Of a DNA stretch of 64,000 bases, positions 8,795 to 16,591 are shown one piece after another. The stretch's first letter is position 1. Each line of letters begins with the position of its first letter. The notes below the pieces were generated by a model that worked only from the letters and a program-made list of their open reading frames with translations, had not been told where the DNA came from and ran no database searches. The translations under genes were made by a program, and so were the position numbers. The DNA is from Arsenicicoccus bolidensis DSM 15745. GTDB taxonomy: Bacteria > Actinomycetota > Actinomycetes > Actinomycetales > Dermatophilaceae. The DNA is taken from NCBI RefSeq assembly GCF_000426385.1, contig NZ_AUFG01000002.1, positions 1 through 64,000 on the forward strand, in the 5' to 3' direction.

Positions 8795-9324
8795 CGCAGC
8801 CCCTTGTCGGTGAGCAGGGTCCGGAGGGCGGAGACGCTCTCCGTCAGCTCCTGGTCGGTCGTGTCCAGCCGTATGTCGGGAGCCACCGGCGGCTCGTAGG
8901 GGTCGCTGACACCCGTGAGGGTGGTGACCTCGCCACGGGCGGCGGCGGCGTAGAGCCCCTTGACGTCGCGGCGCGCGCACTCGTCCACGGGGGTCGCGAC
9001 GTGGGCCTCGAGATAGGTCACGCCCGACGCCTCGTGGTCGGCGCGGACCGCGGCGCGCGTGTCGGCATACGGCGCGATCACCGGCACGAGCGCGACGACA
9101 CCGTTGCGGGCGAGCAGCCGCGCGACGTAGGCCACACGCTGCACGTGCGTGTCCCGGTCCTCGCGCGAGAAGCCCAGTCCCGCAGACAGGTTGGTGCGGA
9201 TCTCGTCGCCGTCCAGCACCTCGACGCGTCGGCCGTCGGCGCGCAGGTCGCTCGCGAGCGCCTCGGCGATCGTGGACTTGCCGGCGCCCGAGAGGCCGGT
9301 CAGCCAGACCGTCGCGCCACTCAC
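8791..9324 (-). CDS. cysC: Adenylylsulfate kinase (APS kinase)
   Basis: 177 residues, the size of a stand-alone APS kinase. It phosphorylates APS at the 3'-OH to give PAPS. The Walker A motif GLSGAGKST (residues 10-18), the DGDEIR motif, the GFSREDRDTH(V) loop and KGLYAAAARGE are all canonical. The GTG start at 9324 overlaps the cysH stop (GTGA). The operon encodes an APS-type reductase (CysH with two Cys pairs), so PAPS is not needed for reduction. CysC may instead supply PAPS for sulfotransferases or act when APS is in excess; that role is inference. Confidence 0.94.
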   Translation of the reverse strand: MSGATVWLTGLSGAGKSTIAEALASDLRADGRRVEVLDGDEIRTNLSAGLGFSREDRDTHVQRVAYVARLLARNGVVALVPVIAPYADTRAAVRADHEASGVTYLEAHVATPVDECARRDVKGLYAAAARGEVTTLTGVSDPYEPPVAPDIRLDTTDQELTESVSALRTLLTDKGLR

Positions 9325-10028
9325 AGCTGGATCCCGCACTCGATCTTGGCGGTGCCGCTCCAGCGGCCGGCGCGGGCGTCCTCGCCGGGGGCGACCCGTC
9401 GGGTGCAGGGGGCGCACCCGATCGAGGGGTAGCCCTGGTCGAGCAGCGGGTTGCGGACGACGTCGTGGCGCTCGGCGTACTCCGCGACGTCCTGGTCGGA
9501 CCAGGACGCCAGCGGCGCGACCTTGACGATGAGCCGGCGCTCGTCGAAGCCGATCACCGGGGTGTCGCGGCGGGTCGGCGACTGGACGCGGCGCACGCCG
9601 GTGGCCCAGGCCTCGAGCTCGCCGAGGGCGTCGTCGAGGGGATGGGTCTTGCGCAGGGCGCAGCACAGGTCGGGGTCGCGGTCGTGCAGGGCGACGCCAT
9701 GCTCCGCGTCCTGCTCGGGGACGGTCTGGGCGGCCGTGAGGGTGATGACGTCCAGCCGCGTGCGACGCACCGTCTCGTCGCGGGTGGCCAGCGTCTCGGG
9801 GAAGTGGTAGCCGGTGTCCAGGAAGTACAGCCGGGTGCCCGGCGCCACCTGGTCGACCAGGTGCCCCAGGACGCCGTCCTGCATCGACCCGGCGACGGCC
9901 CAGCTCTCCCCGAACTCGCCCGCGGCCCAGGCGACCACGTCGTGGGCCGAGAGGGTCTCGAGGTGGGCGGCGTCGCGCTCGACCAGCTCGCGCAGCTCCT
10001 GCTCGGAGCGCAGGGTGGTGACGCTCAT
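9321..10028 (-). CDS. cysH: Adenylylsulfate (APS) reductase, 4Fe-4S type
   Basis: 235 residues. It reduces activated sulfate to sulfite with thioredoxin-type donors. The paired cysteines LCCALRK (C122, C123) and GCAPC (C205, C208) are the 4Fe-4S ligands that mark assimilatory APS reductases rather than PAPS reductases. The catalytic cysteine is in the C-terminal ECGIQL (C231; the usual tail is ECGLH). The adenylyl-sulfate pocket YFLDTGYHFPET is present. The start ATG overlaps the preceding zinc-ribbon gene's stop (ATGA), and its stop overlaps the cysC start. It directly feeds the sulfite reductase encoded at the head of the same operon. Confidence 0.95.
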   Translation of the reverse strand: MSVTTLRSEQELRELVERDAAHLETLSAHDVVAWAAGEFGESWAVAGSMQDGVLGHLVDQVAPGTRLYFLDTGYHFPETLATRDETVRRTRLDVITLTAAQTVPEQDAEHGVALHDRDPDLCCALRKTHPLDDALGELEAWATGVRRVQSPTRRDTPVIGFDERRLIVKVAPLASWSDQDVAEYAERHDVVRNPLLDQGYPSIGCAPCTRRVAPGEDARAGRWSGTAKIECGIQL

Positions 10029-10213
10029 GACACGACTCCTTCGTGCGACAGACCGACGAACCGGACGACGAAGACGCGCGTGCAGTCCAGGCACCGCCAG
10101 GCGCCGCGGGGCTCCTCGACGGGGCGCAGGTCCTCCTCGGCGCAGTAGGGGCAGTGCATGACGGCCGCCCGCTGGGCGCCGTCCGCCCCGGGGACGTGCG
10201 AGCCCGCACTCAC
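10025..10213 (-). CDS. Small zinc-ribbon protein embedded in the sulfate operon
   Basis: A 62-residue protein with two CxxC pairs, HCPYC (C21, C24) and RCLDC (C41, C44), spaced as in a rubredoxin-like or zinc-ribbon fold, followed by a hydrophobic strand (TRVFVVRFV). Its GTG start overlaps the sir stop (GTGA) and its stop overlaps the cysH ATG (ATGA). It is therefore a genuine translated member of the operon between sulfite reductase and APS reductase. Small proteins at this position occur in other actinobacterial sulfate operons but have no established function as far as I know. A metal- or redox-handling role with Sir or CysH is only inference. An internal ATG at residue 19 could give a 44-residue form. 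Confidence 0.8.
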   Translation of the reverse strand: MSAGSHVPGADGAQRAAVMHCPYCAEEDLRPVEEPRGAWRCLDCTRVFVVRFVGLSHEGVVS

Positions 10214-11895
10214 GACAGGGCCTCGTCGTCCACGCGGATCGTCCACTGGGCGAAGGTCTCGTCGTCCTGGCGGTCGGCGACGTACCTCCGCACGACGCGC
10301 TCGACGTAGTCACCGAGGTCGGCCTCGGTGACCTTGTGGCCACGGATCTTGCGGCCGAAGCCCGCCTCAGCGCCGAGCTGGCCACCGAGGTGGACCTGGT
10401 AGCCGGGGACACGGTTGCCGTCGCCGTCGCGCACGATCTGGCCCTTGAGGCCGATGTCGGAGGTCTGGATCCGGGCGCACGAGTTGGGGCAGCCGTTGAG
10501 GCTGATCCCGACCGGCTGGCCGAGCTCGGGCTCGATGTCTGACAGGCGCACCTCGAGGTCCTCCACCAGCGAGGTGGCGCGGTCCTTGGTGTCGACGATC
10601 GCGAGCTTGCAGAACTCGATGCCGGTGCAGGCCATGGTGCCGCGGCGCCAGGCGCTCGGGCGGGCGGGCAGACCCAGCGCGTCCAGGTCGGTGACCAGGG
10701 CCTCGGCCTGCGCGGGGTCGACGTCGAGGACGACGACCTTCTGCAGCGGGGTGAAGGCGATGCGCCCGCCGCCGTGCCGCTCGACGGCGTCGGCGAGACC
10801 GCGCAGGGTGGTGCCGCGGACGCGACCGACGGTCGGGGTGACGCCGACGTAGACGCGGCCGTCCTTCTGCTCGTGGATGCCCACGTGGTCGATCGGCTCG
10901 CGGGGCGCCTCGGCAGCGGGGCCGTCGACGAGCGCGCGGTGGAGGTACTCCCCCTCGAGGACCTTGCGGAAGCGCTCGGCGCCCCAGTCGGCCATGAGGT
11001 ACTTCAGGCGGGCGCGGTTGCGCAGGCGGCGGTAGCCGTAGTCGCGGAAGATCGCGCAGACGCCCTCCCACACCTCGGGGATCTCGTCCAGGGGGACCCA
11101 GGCGCCGAGGCGCTGGGCGAAGTGGGCGCTGGTGGACAGGCCGCCGCCGACGAGCAGGTCGAAGCCCGGGCCGTGCTCGGGGTGCACCACACCGACGAAG
11201 GACACGTCGTTGATCTCCGGCACGGTGTCCCACTGCCAGGAGATCGCGGTCTTGAACTTGCGCGGCAGGTTGGACAGCTCGGGGTTGCCGATGTAGCGGC
11301 GCTTGATCTCGAGGATCGCGGGCGTCGGGTCGACGAGCTCCGCCGCGGCGATGCCGGCGACGGGCGAACCGAGGATGGCGCGGGGCACGTCGCCGCACGC
11401 CTCGGTCGTCGACAGCCCGACCTCCTCGAGGGCGTTCCAGATCGCGGGGACGTCCTGGATGCGGACCCAGTGCAGCTGGATGTTCTGCCGGTCGGTGACG
11501 TCCGCGGTGCCGCGCCCGTAGCGCTCGGACACGTCGGCGATGGCCCGCAGCTGCGGCAGCGTGAGCGCCTGGCCGTCGACGCGGATGCGCATCATGAAGT
11601 ACTCGTCGTCGAGCTCGTGCGGCTCGAGCGTGGCGGTGCGGCCGCCGTCGATGCCAGGACGGCGCTGGGTGTAGAGCCCCCACCAGCGGAAGCGACCGCG
11701 CAGGTCGTCCGACGGGATGGACGCGAATCCCTCACGGGCGTAGATCTGCTCGATGCGCTCGCGCACCGCCAGCGGGTCCTCGGCAGCCTTGAACTCCTCG
11801 TTGTGGTTGAGCGGCTCGCGGTGTCCGAGGGCCCACTGCCCCTCGTTGTCCCCGCCGGCGCGGGGCCGAGCGGCACGCGTGGTGGTGGTCGTCAT
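10210..11895 (-). CDS. sir: Ferredoxin-dependent assimilatory sulfite reductase (NirA/SirA type)
   Basis: 561 residues. It reduces sulfite to sulfide with six electrons from ferredoxin, using coupled siroheme and a 4Fe-4S cluster. The cluster/siroheme ligands are the four cysteines in ACTGIEFC (C423, C429) and NGCPNSC (C469, C473). Two ferredoxin-like half repeats are seen (DVTDRQNIQLHWV region and the LQKVVVLDV region). SirA-type proteins from mycobacteria have this length and lack the CysJ flavoprotein partner, which is also absent here. It is the first large gene of the operon, with GGAG before the ATG. It is preceded by a leader peptide gene (12070-12153) and a promoter near 12183-12212. 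The stop overlaps the zinc-ribbon gene. Confidence 0.94.
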   Translation of the reverse strand: MTTTTTRAARPRAGGDNEGQWALGHREPLNHNEEFKAAEDPLAVRERIEQIYAREGFASIPSDDLRGRFRWWGLYTQRRPGIDGGRTATLEPHELDDEYFMMRIRVDGQALTLPQLRAIADVSERYGRGTADVTDRQNIQLHWVRIQDVPAIWNALEEVGLSTTEACGDVPRAILGSPVAGIAAAELVDPTPAILEIKRRYIGNPELSNLPRKFKTAISWQWDTVPEINDVSFVGVVHPEHGPGFDLLVGGGLSTSAHFAQRLGAWVPLDEIPEVWEGVCAIFRDYGYRRLRNRARLKYLMADWGAERFRKVLEGEYLHRALVDGPAAEAPREPIDHVGIHEQKDGRVYVGVTPTVGRVRGTTLRGLADAVERHGGGRIAFTPLQKVVVLDVDPAQAEALVTDLDALGLPARPSAWRRGTMACTGIEFCKLAIVDTKDRATSLVEDLEVRLSDIEPELGQPVGISLNGCPNSCARIQTSDIGLKGQIVRDGDGNRVPGYQVHLGGQLGAEAGFGRKIRGHKVTEADLGDYVERVVRRYVADRQDDETFAQWTIRVDDEALS

Positions 11896-12069
11896 CTGGG
11901 GTCCTCTCCGGGCGGTATGCCGAGGCGGGTCGTCGCTGGGCGGGCCGGGGGTCCGGCGGTGCGGGGACGACCCGGGTGAGGGTCGTCGTGCGTGTGGGGG
12001 GTGGCGGTCGCCCGCGTCGGGCCGCCGTGGGTCGGTCGTGGGCGTCTCGTGGGGCGTGGATAGACGCGC

Positions 12070-12153
12070 TCAGCGACCGCGACAGCTCGTCGCACCCAGC
12101 CGGCACAGGTCGACGTGACGTCGCGTCACGGCGTGGAACTCGGTGCTGGCCAT
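12070..12153 (-). CDS. Leader peptide of the sulfate operon (HVDLCR type, putative Cys-sensing attenuator)
   Basis: A 27-codon reading frame, peptide MASTEFHAVTRR followed by HVDLCRLGATSCRGR, ending at TGA 12070-12072. The segment R-H-V-D-L-C-R with a second downstream cysteine matches the small leader peptides annotated upstream of sulfur and cysteine operons in streptomycetes and other actinobacteria. Cysteine uORFs in mycobacteria have been shown to act by attenuation. Its two Cys codons are UGC (residue 17) and UGU (residue 24). It sits about 30 bases below a plausible minus-strand promoter and 174 bases before sir, all on the same strand. The peptide sequence is seen; regulation through ribosome stalling at Cys codons is inferred. 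Confidence 0.75.
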   Translation of the reverse strand: MASTEFHAVTRRHVDLCRLGATSCRGR

Positions 12154-12182
12154 GACACGACCATGCCACAGCGGGAACCGCG

Positions 12183-12225
12183 ATGCATAACGAGACCGTC
12201 CCCCAACGATAATTTCTCATTATGC
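12183..12225 (-). promoter_or_regulatory. Promoter/operator island upstream of the sulfate operon
   Basis: On the minus strand TTATCG (12212-12207) and TATGCAT (12189-12183) are 17 nt apart, a good sigma-70 spacing directly upstream of the leader peptide. The same AT-rich island holds the inverted repeat GCATAACGAGA (12185-12195) / TCTCATTATGC (12215-12225), 10 of 11 positions paired, and the smaller palindrome ATAAT-N5-ATTAT. This suggests a repressor or activator site. GATAAT on the plus strand could serve the divergent gene at 12326. The rest of the 11896-12325 interval shows only the leader peptide gene. Confidence 0.6.
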
Positions 12226-12325
12226 GAGAGGAGGAGGCGCCCAGCGGGTCCTCCGCCGCGCGACAGGCGCCTCGGCTACCGTGTCGCAATCCCGCAGCCC
12301 GCAGCCCCCAGCCAGGAGAAGCACC

Positions 12326-12859
12326 ATGCTCGACACGATCGACGGCCTCCCCGTCCACGCCCTCGTCGTGCACGTCGTCGTGGTGGTGGCTCCGCTGACG
12401 GCGCTGCTCGCCGTCGTCTACGCCGTCGCCCGGCGTCGGCGGGCCGGCCTGCGTCTCCCCCTCGTCGTCGGCGCCGTGGTCACCGGGGCCTGCGGCTGGG
12501 TCGCCGGCCAGTCCGGGCACCGCCTCGAGGCCAGGGTCACCGGCGGCAGCCCGCCCAACGAGCTGCTGCAGCGGCACACGCAGGCCGGTGAGCTGCTGCA
12601 GCCGGCCTGCGTCGCGTTCATGGTGCTCGTGCTGGTCGCGGTGGCCGTGCTGAGCCGGCTCGACGGCGGCACCCACGGCACCGCTCACGCCGGCGGGCCC
12701 GACGGGCAGCCCCGCGCGCCGGAGAGGTCGGCCGGGCGGCGCCTGCTCGCCGGAGCCCTGGCGGGACTGCTCGTGCTGGCCGCCGCCGCCCTGACCTACC
12801 AGACCGTCGTCACCGGTCACGCCGGCACCAAGGCGGTCTGGAGCAGCATCGTCGGCTGA
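12326..12859 (+). CDS. DUF2231-type integral membrane protein
   Basis: 177 residues with four hydrophobic segments. The N-terminus DGLPVHALVVHVVVVVAPLTALL is the family signature: a helix starting with a G-L-P-x-H motif and a second His on the same helix. DUF2231 proteins are small membrane proteins of unknown function, sometimes near redox or heme genes; the histidines could bind heme, but this is speculative. The segments are roughly residues 8-32, 42-60, 92-112 and 140-160. Ribosome site AGGAGAA lies 7 nt before the ATG. It is divergent from the sulfate operon and shares its regulatory island, so co-regulation is possible but unproven. Confidence 0.75.
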   Translation: MLDTIDGLPVHALVVHVVVVVAPLTALLAVVYAVARRRRAGLRLPLVVGAVVTGACGWVAGQSGHRLEARVTGGSPPNELLQRHTQAGELLQPACVAFMVLVLVAVAVLSRLDGGTHGTAHAGGPDGQPRAPERSAGRRLLAGALAGLLVLAAAALTYQTVVTGHAGTKAVWSSIVG

Positions 12860-12886
12860 GCCCCAGGCGGGGCCGAGCGTCAGGCG

Positions 12887-13816
12887 TCAGGCGAGGGAGT
12901 TGGCCTTGAGCCACTCGTTCGCGACGTCCTCGGGCTTCTTGTGGTCGACCGAGACCTTCTTGAGCATGTCCGTCAGCCCCTGGGTGTCGAGCTTGGCCGA
13001 GACCGCGTTGAGCGCATCCTTGCCCCTTGCGTCGAGCTTGCCCTTGACCGCGAGGGGCAGGACGTTCTGCGCGGCGAAGAAGTTCTGCGGGTCCTGCAGC
13101 ACCTGGAAGTCGTTGACCTGGATGGCCGGGTCGGTGGTGAAGATGTTGGCCATGTCCACCTGGCCGTTCTTGAGGCCCTGGACGGCGAGCGGCCCGCCGG
13201 CGTCGAGCTTGCGGAACTGCTTGAACTTCAGGCCATAGGTCTTCTCCAGCCCCGGGATGCCGTAGGAGCGCGACTGCCACTCGGCGGGCCCGCCGATCGT
13301 CAGCTGCTCGGACTTCCCCTTGAGGTCGGCGATCGACGTGACCCCCAGCTCCTGGGCCTTGGCCCTGGTCATCACCACGGCGTCCTTGTCCTCGGCCTTG
13401 GCGGGCTCGAGGACCTCCAGGTGCGCGGGCAGCCCGGCCTTGAGCTCGGTGATGATGCCGGCGGAGTCGTTGGCCTTGGCGTCCTTGTTGAAGTAGCGGT
13501 CGATGGCGCCGGAGTACTCCGGGATGACGTCGATCGAGCCGTCCTTGAGGGCGGGGATGTAGGTCTCGCGCGAGCCGATGCCGAGGCGCGTGTCGACCTG
13601 GACGCCCTTGGCCTTGAGGGCTCCGGCATACAGCTCGGCGAGCAGCTTGGACTCGGGGAAGTCGGCCGAGCCGACGGTGATGCCGCCGCCCGAGCCGCCG
13701 GCGGCGGTGGTCGACGAGGAGCTCGTGGCGAGGGGGTCGCTGCCGCCGCCCCCGCAGGCGGACAGCCCGAGGGCGAGGACGACGCCCGTGGCCAGGGTGA
13801 GGGTGGTGCGCGTCAT
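12887..13816 (-). CDS. Osmoprotectant (glycine betaine/choline/carnitine-type) ABC transporter substrate-binding lipoprotein
   Basis: 309 residues. A lipoprotein signal peptide with lipobox LSAC (Cys near residue 21) is followed by a Ser/Thr/Gly linker. Then comes an OpuAC/ProX-type periplasmic-binding fold: ITVGSADFPESKLLAELY, the SRETYIPALKDGSIDVIPEYSG region and DMANIFTTDPAI. This fold binds quaternary ammonium compounds through aromatic residues; the exact ligand is not readable. It is the last gene of a four-gene operon (ATPase, permease, permease, binding protein) in the OpuC/ProVWX arrangement. Only 20 nt separate it from the permease stop. Confidence 0.9.
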   Translation of the reverse strand: MTRTTLTLATGVVLALGLSACGGGGSDPLATSSSSTTAAGGSGGGITVGSADFPESKLLAELYAGALKAKGVQVDTRLGIGSRETYIPALKDGSIDVIPEYSGAIDRYFNKDAKANDSAGIITELKAGLPAHLEVLEPAKAEDKDAVVMTRAKAQELGVTSIADLKGKSEQLTIGGPAEWQSRSYGIPGLEKTYGLKFKQFRKLDAGGPLAVQGLKNGQVDMANIFTTDPAIQVNDFQVLQDPQNFFAAQNVLPLAVKGKLDARGKDALNAVSAKLDTQGLTDMLKKVSVDHKKPEDVANEWLKANSLA

Positions 13817-13836
13817 GGTGGTCTCCTCCAGGTGGG

Positions 13837-14634
13837 TCACGCCGCGGGCGCGGTCGTGCGGTCGGTGGTGGTCGAGGTGGCGTCCGAGGTGGTGCCCTCG
13901 GACGGGTCCGACGGCCGTATGCCGCCCCGGCCCGCCCGGTTGCGCCGTGAGGTCGTCGCGCCGGTGAGCCCCCGCGAGACGACGAGTCGCTGGACGAGCG
14001 TCAGGACCAGGTCGACGGCGAGGGCGAGCAGCGCGACGAGGATGCCGCCGCCGGCCATCTGGGCGTAGTCGCGGGCCGCCTGCCCGTCGATCAGGTAGCG
14101 CCCGAGGCCGCCGATGGACACGGTGGCGGCGATCGTCGCGGTGGCGATGACCTGCATGGTCGCCGAGCGGAGCCCGGACATGATCAGCGGCATCGCGCAC
14201 GGGACCTCGACCTGGCGCAGGACCTGCGCGCCCGTCATACCCATGCCCTTGGCGGCGTCCCGGGCCGCGGGGTCGACCTGCTCGACCCCGCTGTAGGTGC
14301 TGGCGAGGATCGGCGGGATGGCCAGCACGACCAGGACGAGGACCACGGGGACGAGGAAGGCGGCGTCGCCCTGCAGGCGTGGGCCCAGCAGGATGATCGC
14401 GAGGAAGAGCAGGCCGAGGGTGGGGATCGAGCGGGCGCCGTTGAGCAGGTTGACGACGGCGACCTTGCCCTTGCCGGTGTGCCCGATCCACAGACCGAGG
14501 GGTATGGCGATCAGCGCCGCGAGCAGGACGGTCAGCGCGGTGTAGGCGAGGTGCTCGACGATGCGGGTGGGGATGCCTTCGGGCCCGGACCAGTGGGTGG
14601 GGTCGGACAGCCAGCCGAGGAGCGAGGAGATCAT
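13837..14634 (-). CDS. Osmoprotectant ABC transporter permease (second)
   Basis: 265 residues with five to six membrane segments and the binding-protein-dependent transport (MetI-like) permease loop, DAAKGMGMTGAQVLRQVEVPCAMPLIMSG, which docks on the ATPase. The N-terminus is short (about 30 residues) and the C-terminus carries a ~40-residue Thr/Ser/Arg-rich cytoplasmic tail (TTSDATSTTTDRTT) not needed for transport. The ATG overlaps the stop of the first permease (ATGA). It pairs with the 14631-15278 product to form the channel of an OpuC/ProW-like importer. Confidence 0.9.
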   Translation of the reverse strand: MISSLLGWLSDPTHWSGPEGIPTRIVEHLAYTALTVLLAALIAIPLGLWIGHTGKGKVAVVNLLNGARSIPTLGLLFLAIILLGPRLQGDAAFLVPVVLVLVVLAIPPILASTYSGVEQVDPAARDAAKGMGMTGAQVLRQVEVPCAMPLIMSGLRSATMQVIATATIAATVSIGGLGRYLIDGQAARDYAQMAGGGILVALLALAVDLVLTLVQRLVVSRGLTGATTSRRNRAGRGGIRPSDPSEGTTSDATSTTTDRTTAPAA

Positions 14635-15278
14635 GCGCGTGCCTCCGCCCCGCGGCGCCAGGGCGTGAGGGCCCGGGCGACCAGGTTGATGACCAGGTCG
14701 AAGAGGAAGGCCAGCAGGACGCACGCGACGATCCCGACGACGATCGGGTCCATGAAGCCGGTGGAGAAGCCGTCGGTGAACAGGGTGCCGAGCTGGGGCA
14801 TCCCGATGAGGGCGGCCACGCTGACGATGGACACGTTGCTGACGGCGGCGACGCGCAGGCCGCTCGCGATGACCGGCACGGCCAGCGGCAGCTCGACGGT
14901 GAGCAGCCGGCGCACGCGCCCGATGCCCATGGCCGTCGCGGCCTGACGGACGTCGTCGGGCACCGAGGACAGGCCGTCGACGACCGTGCGCACGAGCAGG
15001 GCGACGGTGTAGAGGGTCATCGCCACGACGACGTTGACCGGGCTGATGATCTGGGTGCCGAGGATCAGCGGCATGAGGATGAACAGCGCCAGGGAGGGGA
15101 TGGTGTAGAGCAGTCCCGAGCCGATGACCAGGGGCTGGCGCACCCATCCGTAGCGGGTCGCGAGCCAGCCGAGCGGCAGCGCGACGAGCAGCCCGATGAT
15201 CAGCGGCACGCCGGACAGCCAGACGTGCTGCAGGGCGAGCTGCAGGATGTCGGTCAGGTTGTCCCGCGCCCAGGTCAT
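14631..15278 (-). CDS. Osmoprotectant ABC transporter permease (first)
   Basis: 215 residues, the usual size of OpuCB/OpuCD subunits, with about five transmembrane helices. The coupling loop is QAATAMGIGRVRRLLTVELPLAVPVIASG. The TIPSLALFILMPLILG segment is typical of the ProW/OpuC group. Start and stop codons overlap the neighbouring ATPase and second permease genes by four bases, so the three are translationally coupled. The complex imports compatible solutes under osmotic stress in characterised relatives; substrate here is inferred from the family only. Confidence 0.9.
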   Translation of the reverse strand: MTWARDNLTDILQLALQHVWLSGVPLIIGLLVALPLGWLATRYGWVRQPLVIGSGLLYTIPSLALFILMPLILGTQIISPVNVVVAMTLYTVALLVRTVVDGLSSVPDDVRQAATAMGIGRVRRLLTVELPLAVPVIASGLRVAAVSNVSIVSVAALIGMPQLGTLFTDGFSTGFMDPIVVGIVACVLLAFLFDLVINLVARALTPWRRGAEARA

Positions 15279-16426
15279 CCCACGCCCTCCTCGACGGGCG
15301 ACGCCGTGACGGGATCTGCCTCCGGCTGCGACGCGTCCGGCTGCTGCCGCTGGATCTGCGCCAGGACGTCCTGGGCCAGCACGGTGCCGACGAAACGACC
15401 GTCGGCGTCGGCGATGACGCCCTTGCCCGTCGGCGAGGACAGGGCCGCGTCGAGGGCGGCGCGCAGCGTGCCACCCTCGCGCCCGACGGTCCCGCCGCGG
15501 TGCAGCAGGGTGCGGTCGAGCGTGTCCCGCACGGCCTCGACCCGGACCCAGCCCTGCGGCCGGCCGTCCTCGTCGAGGGCCAGCACCCAGGGCTCGCCGG
15601 CCGCGACCTCGCGGAGCCGCCCGGCGGAGTCGCCGACGCGGACGGTGGGCTCGTCGAGCAGGGGCAGGCGCGGGGCCTTCTGGAAGGCCAGGCCGCGGTA
15701 GCCGCGGTCGCGCCCCACGAAGTCGGCCACGAAGTCGTCGTGCGGGTCGCGCAGCAGCCGCTCGGGGGTGTCCAGCTGGGCCAGGGTGCCCCCGACCCGG
15801 AGCACCGCGATCTGGTCGCCGAGCTTGACGGCCTCGTCGATGTCGTGGGTGACGAAGACGATGGTCTTGCCGAGCTCGTCCTGCAGGCGCAGGAACTCGT
15901 CCTGCAGCTGCTCGCGCACCACGGGGTCGACGGCGCTGAACGGCTCGTCCATCAGCATGACCGGCGGGTCGGCCGCCAGGGCGCGGGCCACCCCCACGCG
16001 CTGCTGCTGGCCGCCGGACAGCTGCGCCGGGTAGCGCCGGGCCAGGTCGGGGTCGAGCCCCACGACCTCGAGCAGCTCCATCGCTCGCGACCGGGTGGCG
16101 GCCTTGTCGCTGCCGAGCAGCCGCGGCACCGTCATGACGTTGTCGAGGATCGTGCGGTGCGGGAACAGGCCCGCGTGCTGGATGACATAGCCGATGCCGC
16201 GCCGCAGCTCGTCGGGGTTCATCGACCCGGTGTCCACGCCGTCGATCGTGATGGTGCCGCTGGTCGGCTCGATCATCCGGTTGATCATCCGCAGGCTCGT
16301 CGTCTTGCCGCAGCCCGAGGGCCCGACGAACACCGTGATGCGGCCGGTCGGTGCCTCGAGGGTCAGCCCACCGACGGCCGTGGTGCCGCCCGGGAAGGTC
16401 TTGGTCACGCTGTCGAAACGGATCAT
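15275..16426 (-). CDS. Osmoprotectant ABC transporter ATP-binding protein with CBS domains
   Basis: 383 residues. Walker A GPSGCGKTT (about residues 35-43), Q-loop (VIQHAGLFPH), ABC signature LSGGQQQRV, Walker B VMLMDEPF and the switch His in THD are intact. The C-terminal third holds a tandem CBS pair (about 250-365), as in OpuCA/OpuAA. There it senses ionic strength or cyclic-di-AMP. It is the first gene of the transporter operon, with AGGAAG upstream of the ATG. The CBS pair suggests direct osmotic gating of transport, an inference from studied homologs. Confidence 0.93.
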   Translation of the reverse strand: MIRFDSVTKTFPGGTTAVGGLTLEAPTGRITVFVGPSGCGKTTSLRMINRMIEPTSGTITIDGVDTGSMNPDELRRGIGYVIQHAGLFPHRTILDNVMTVPRLLGSDKAATRSRAMELLEVVGLDPDLARRYPAQLSGGQQQRVGVARALAADPPVMLMDEPFSAVDPVVREQLQDEFLRLQDELGKTIVFVTHDIDEAVKLGDQIAVLRVGGTLAQLDTPERLLRDPHDDFVADFVGRDRGYRGLAFQKAPRLPLLDEPTVRVGDSAGRLREVAAGEPWVLALDEDGRPQGWVRVEAVRDTLDRTLLHRGGTVGREGGTLRAALDAALSSPTGKGVIADADGRFVGTVLAQDVLAQIQRQQPDASQPEADPVTASPVEEGVG

Positions 16427-16591
16427 GCCGAGAGGCTTCCTGACGTGAGGGGACGCGCGTTGGGCAACCGTACCCACCAGCCGGGCCGCGGTGCGTCCTA
16501 GCGCGCGGTGAGCGCGTCGTCGGCCTGGCGGGTCCGCGCGGCCCTCGCGGCGACCATGGGCCCGGCGGCGCGGACGGCATACAGTCCCGGT

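Noticed and set aside
11892-12095. 67-codon frame whose TGA overlaps the sir ATG
   Set aside because: Arg/Pro-rich composition and no start signal. The 27-codon HVDLCR leader in another frame has the better family match and promoter position.
11896-12325. Known metabolite riboswitch (SAM, cobalamin) upstream of the sulfur operon
   Set aside because: No conserved riboswitch core could be recognised; the leader peptide explains the region better.
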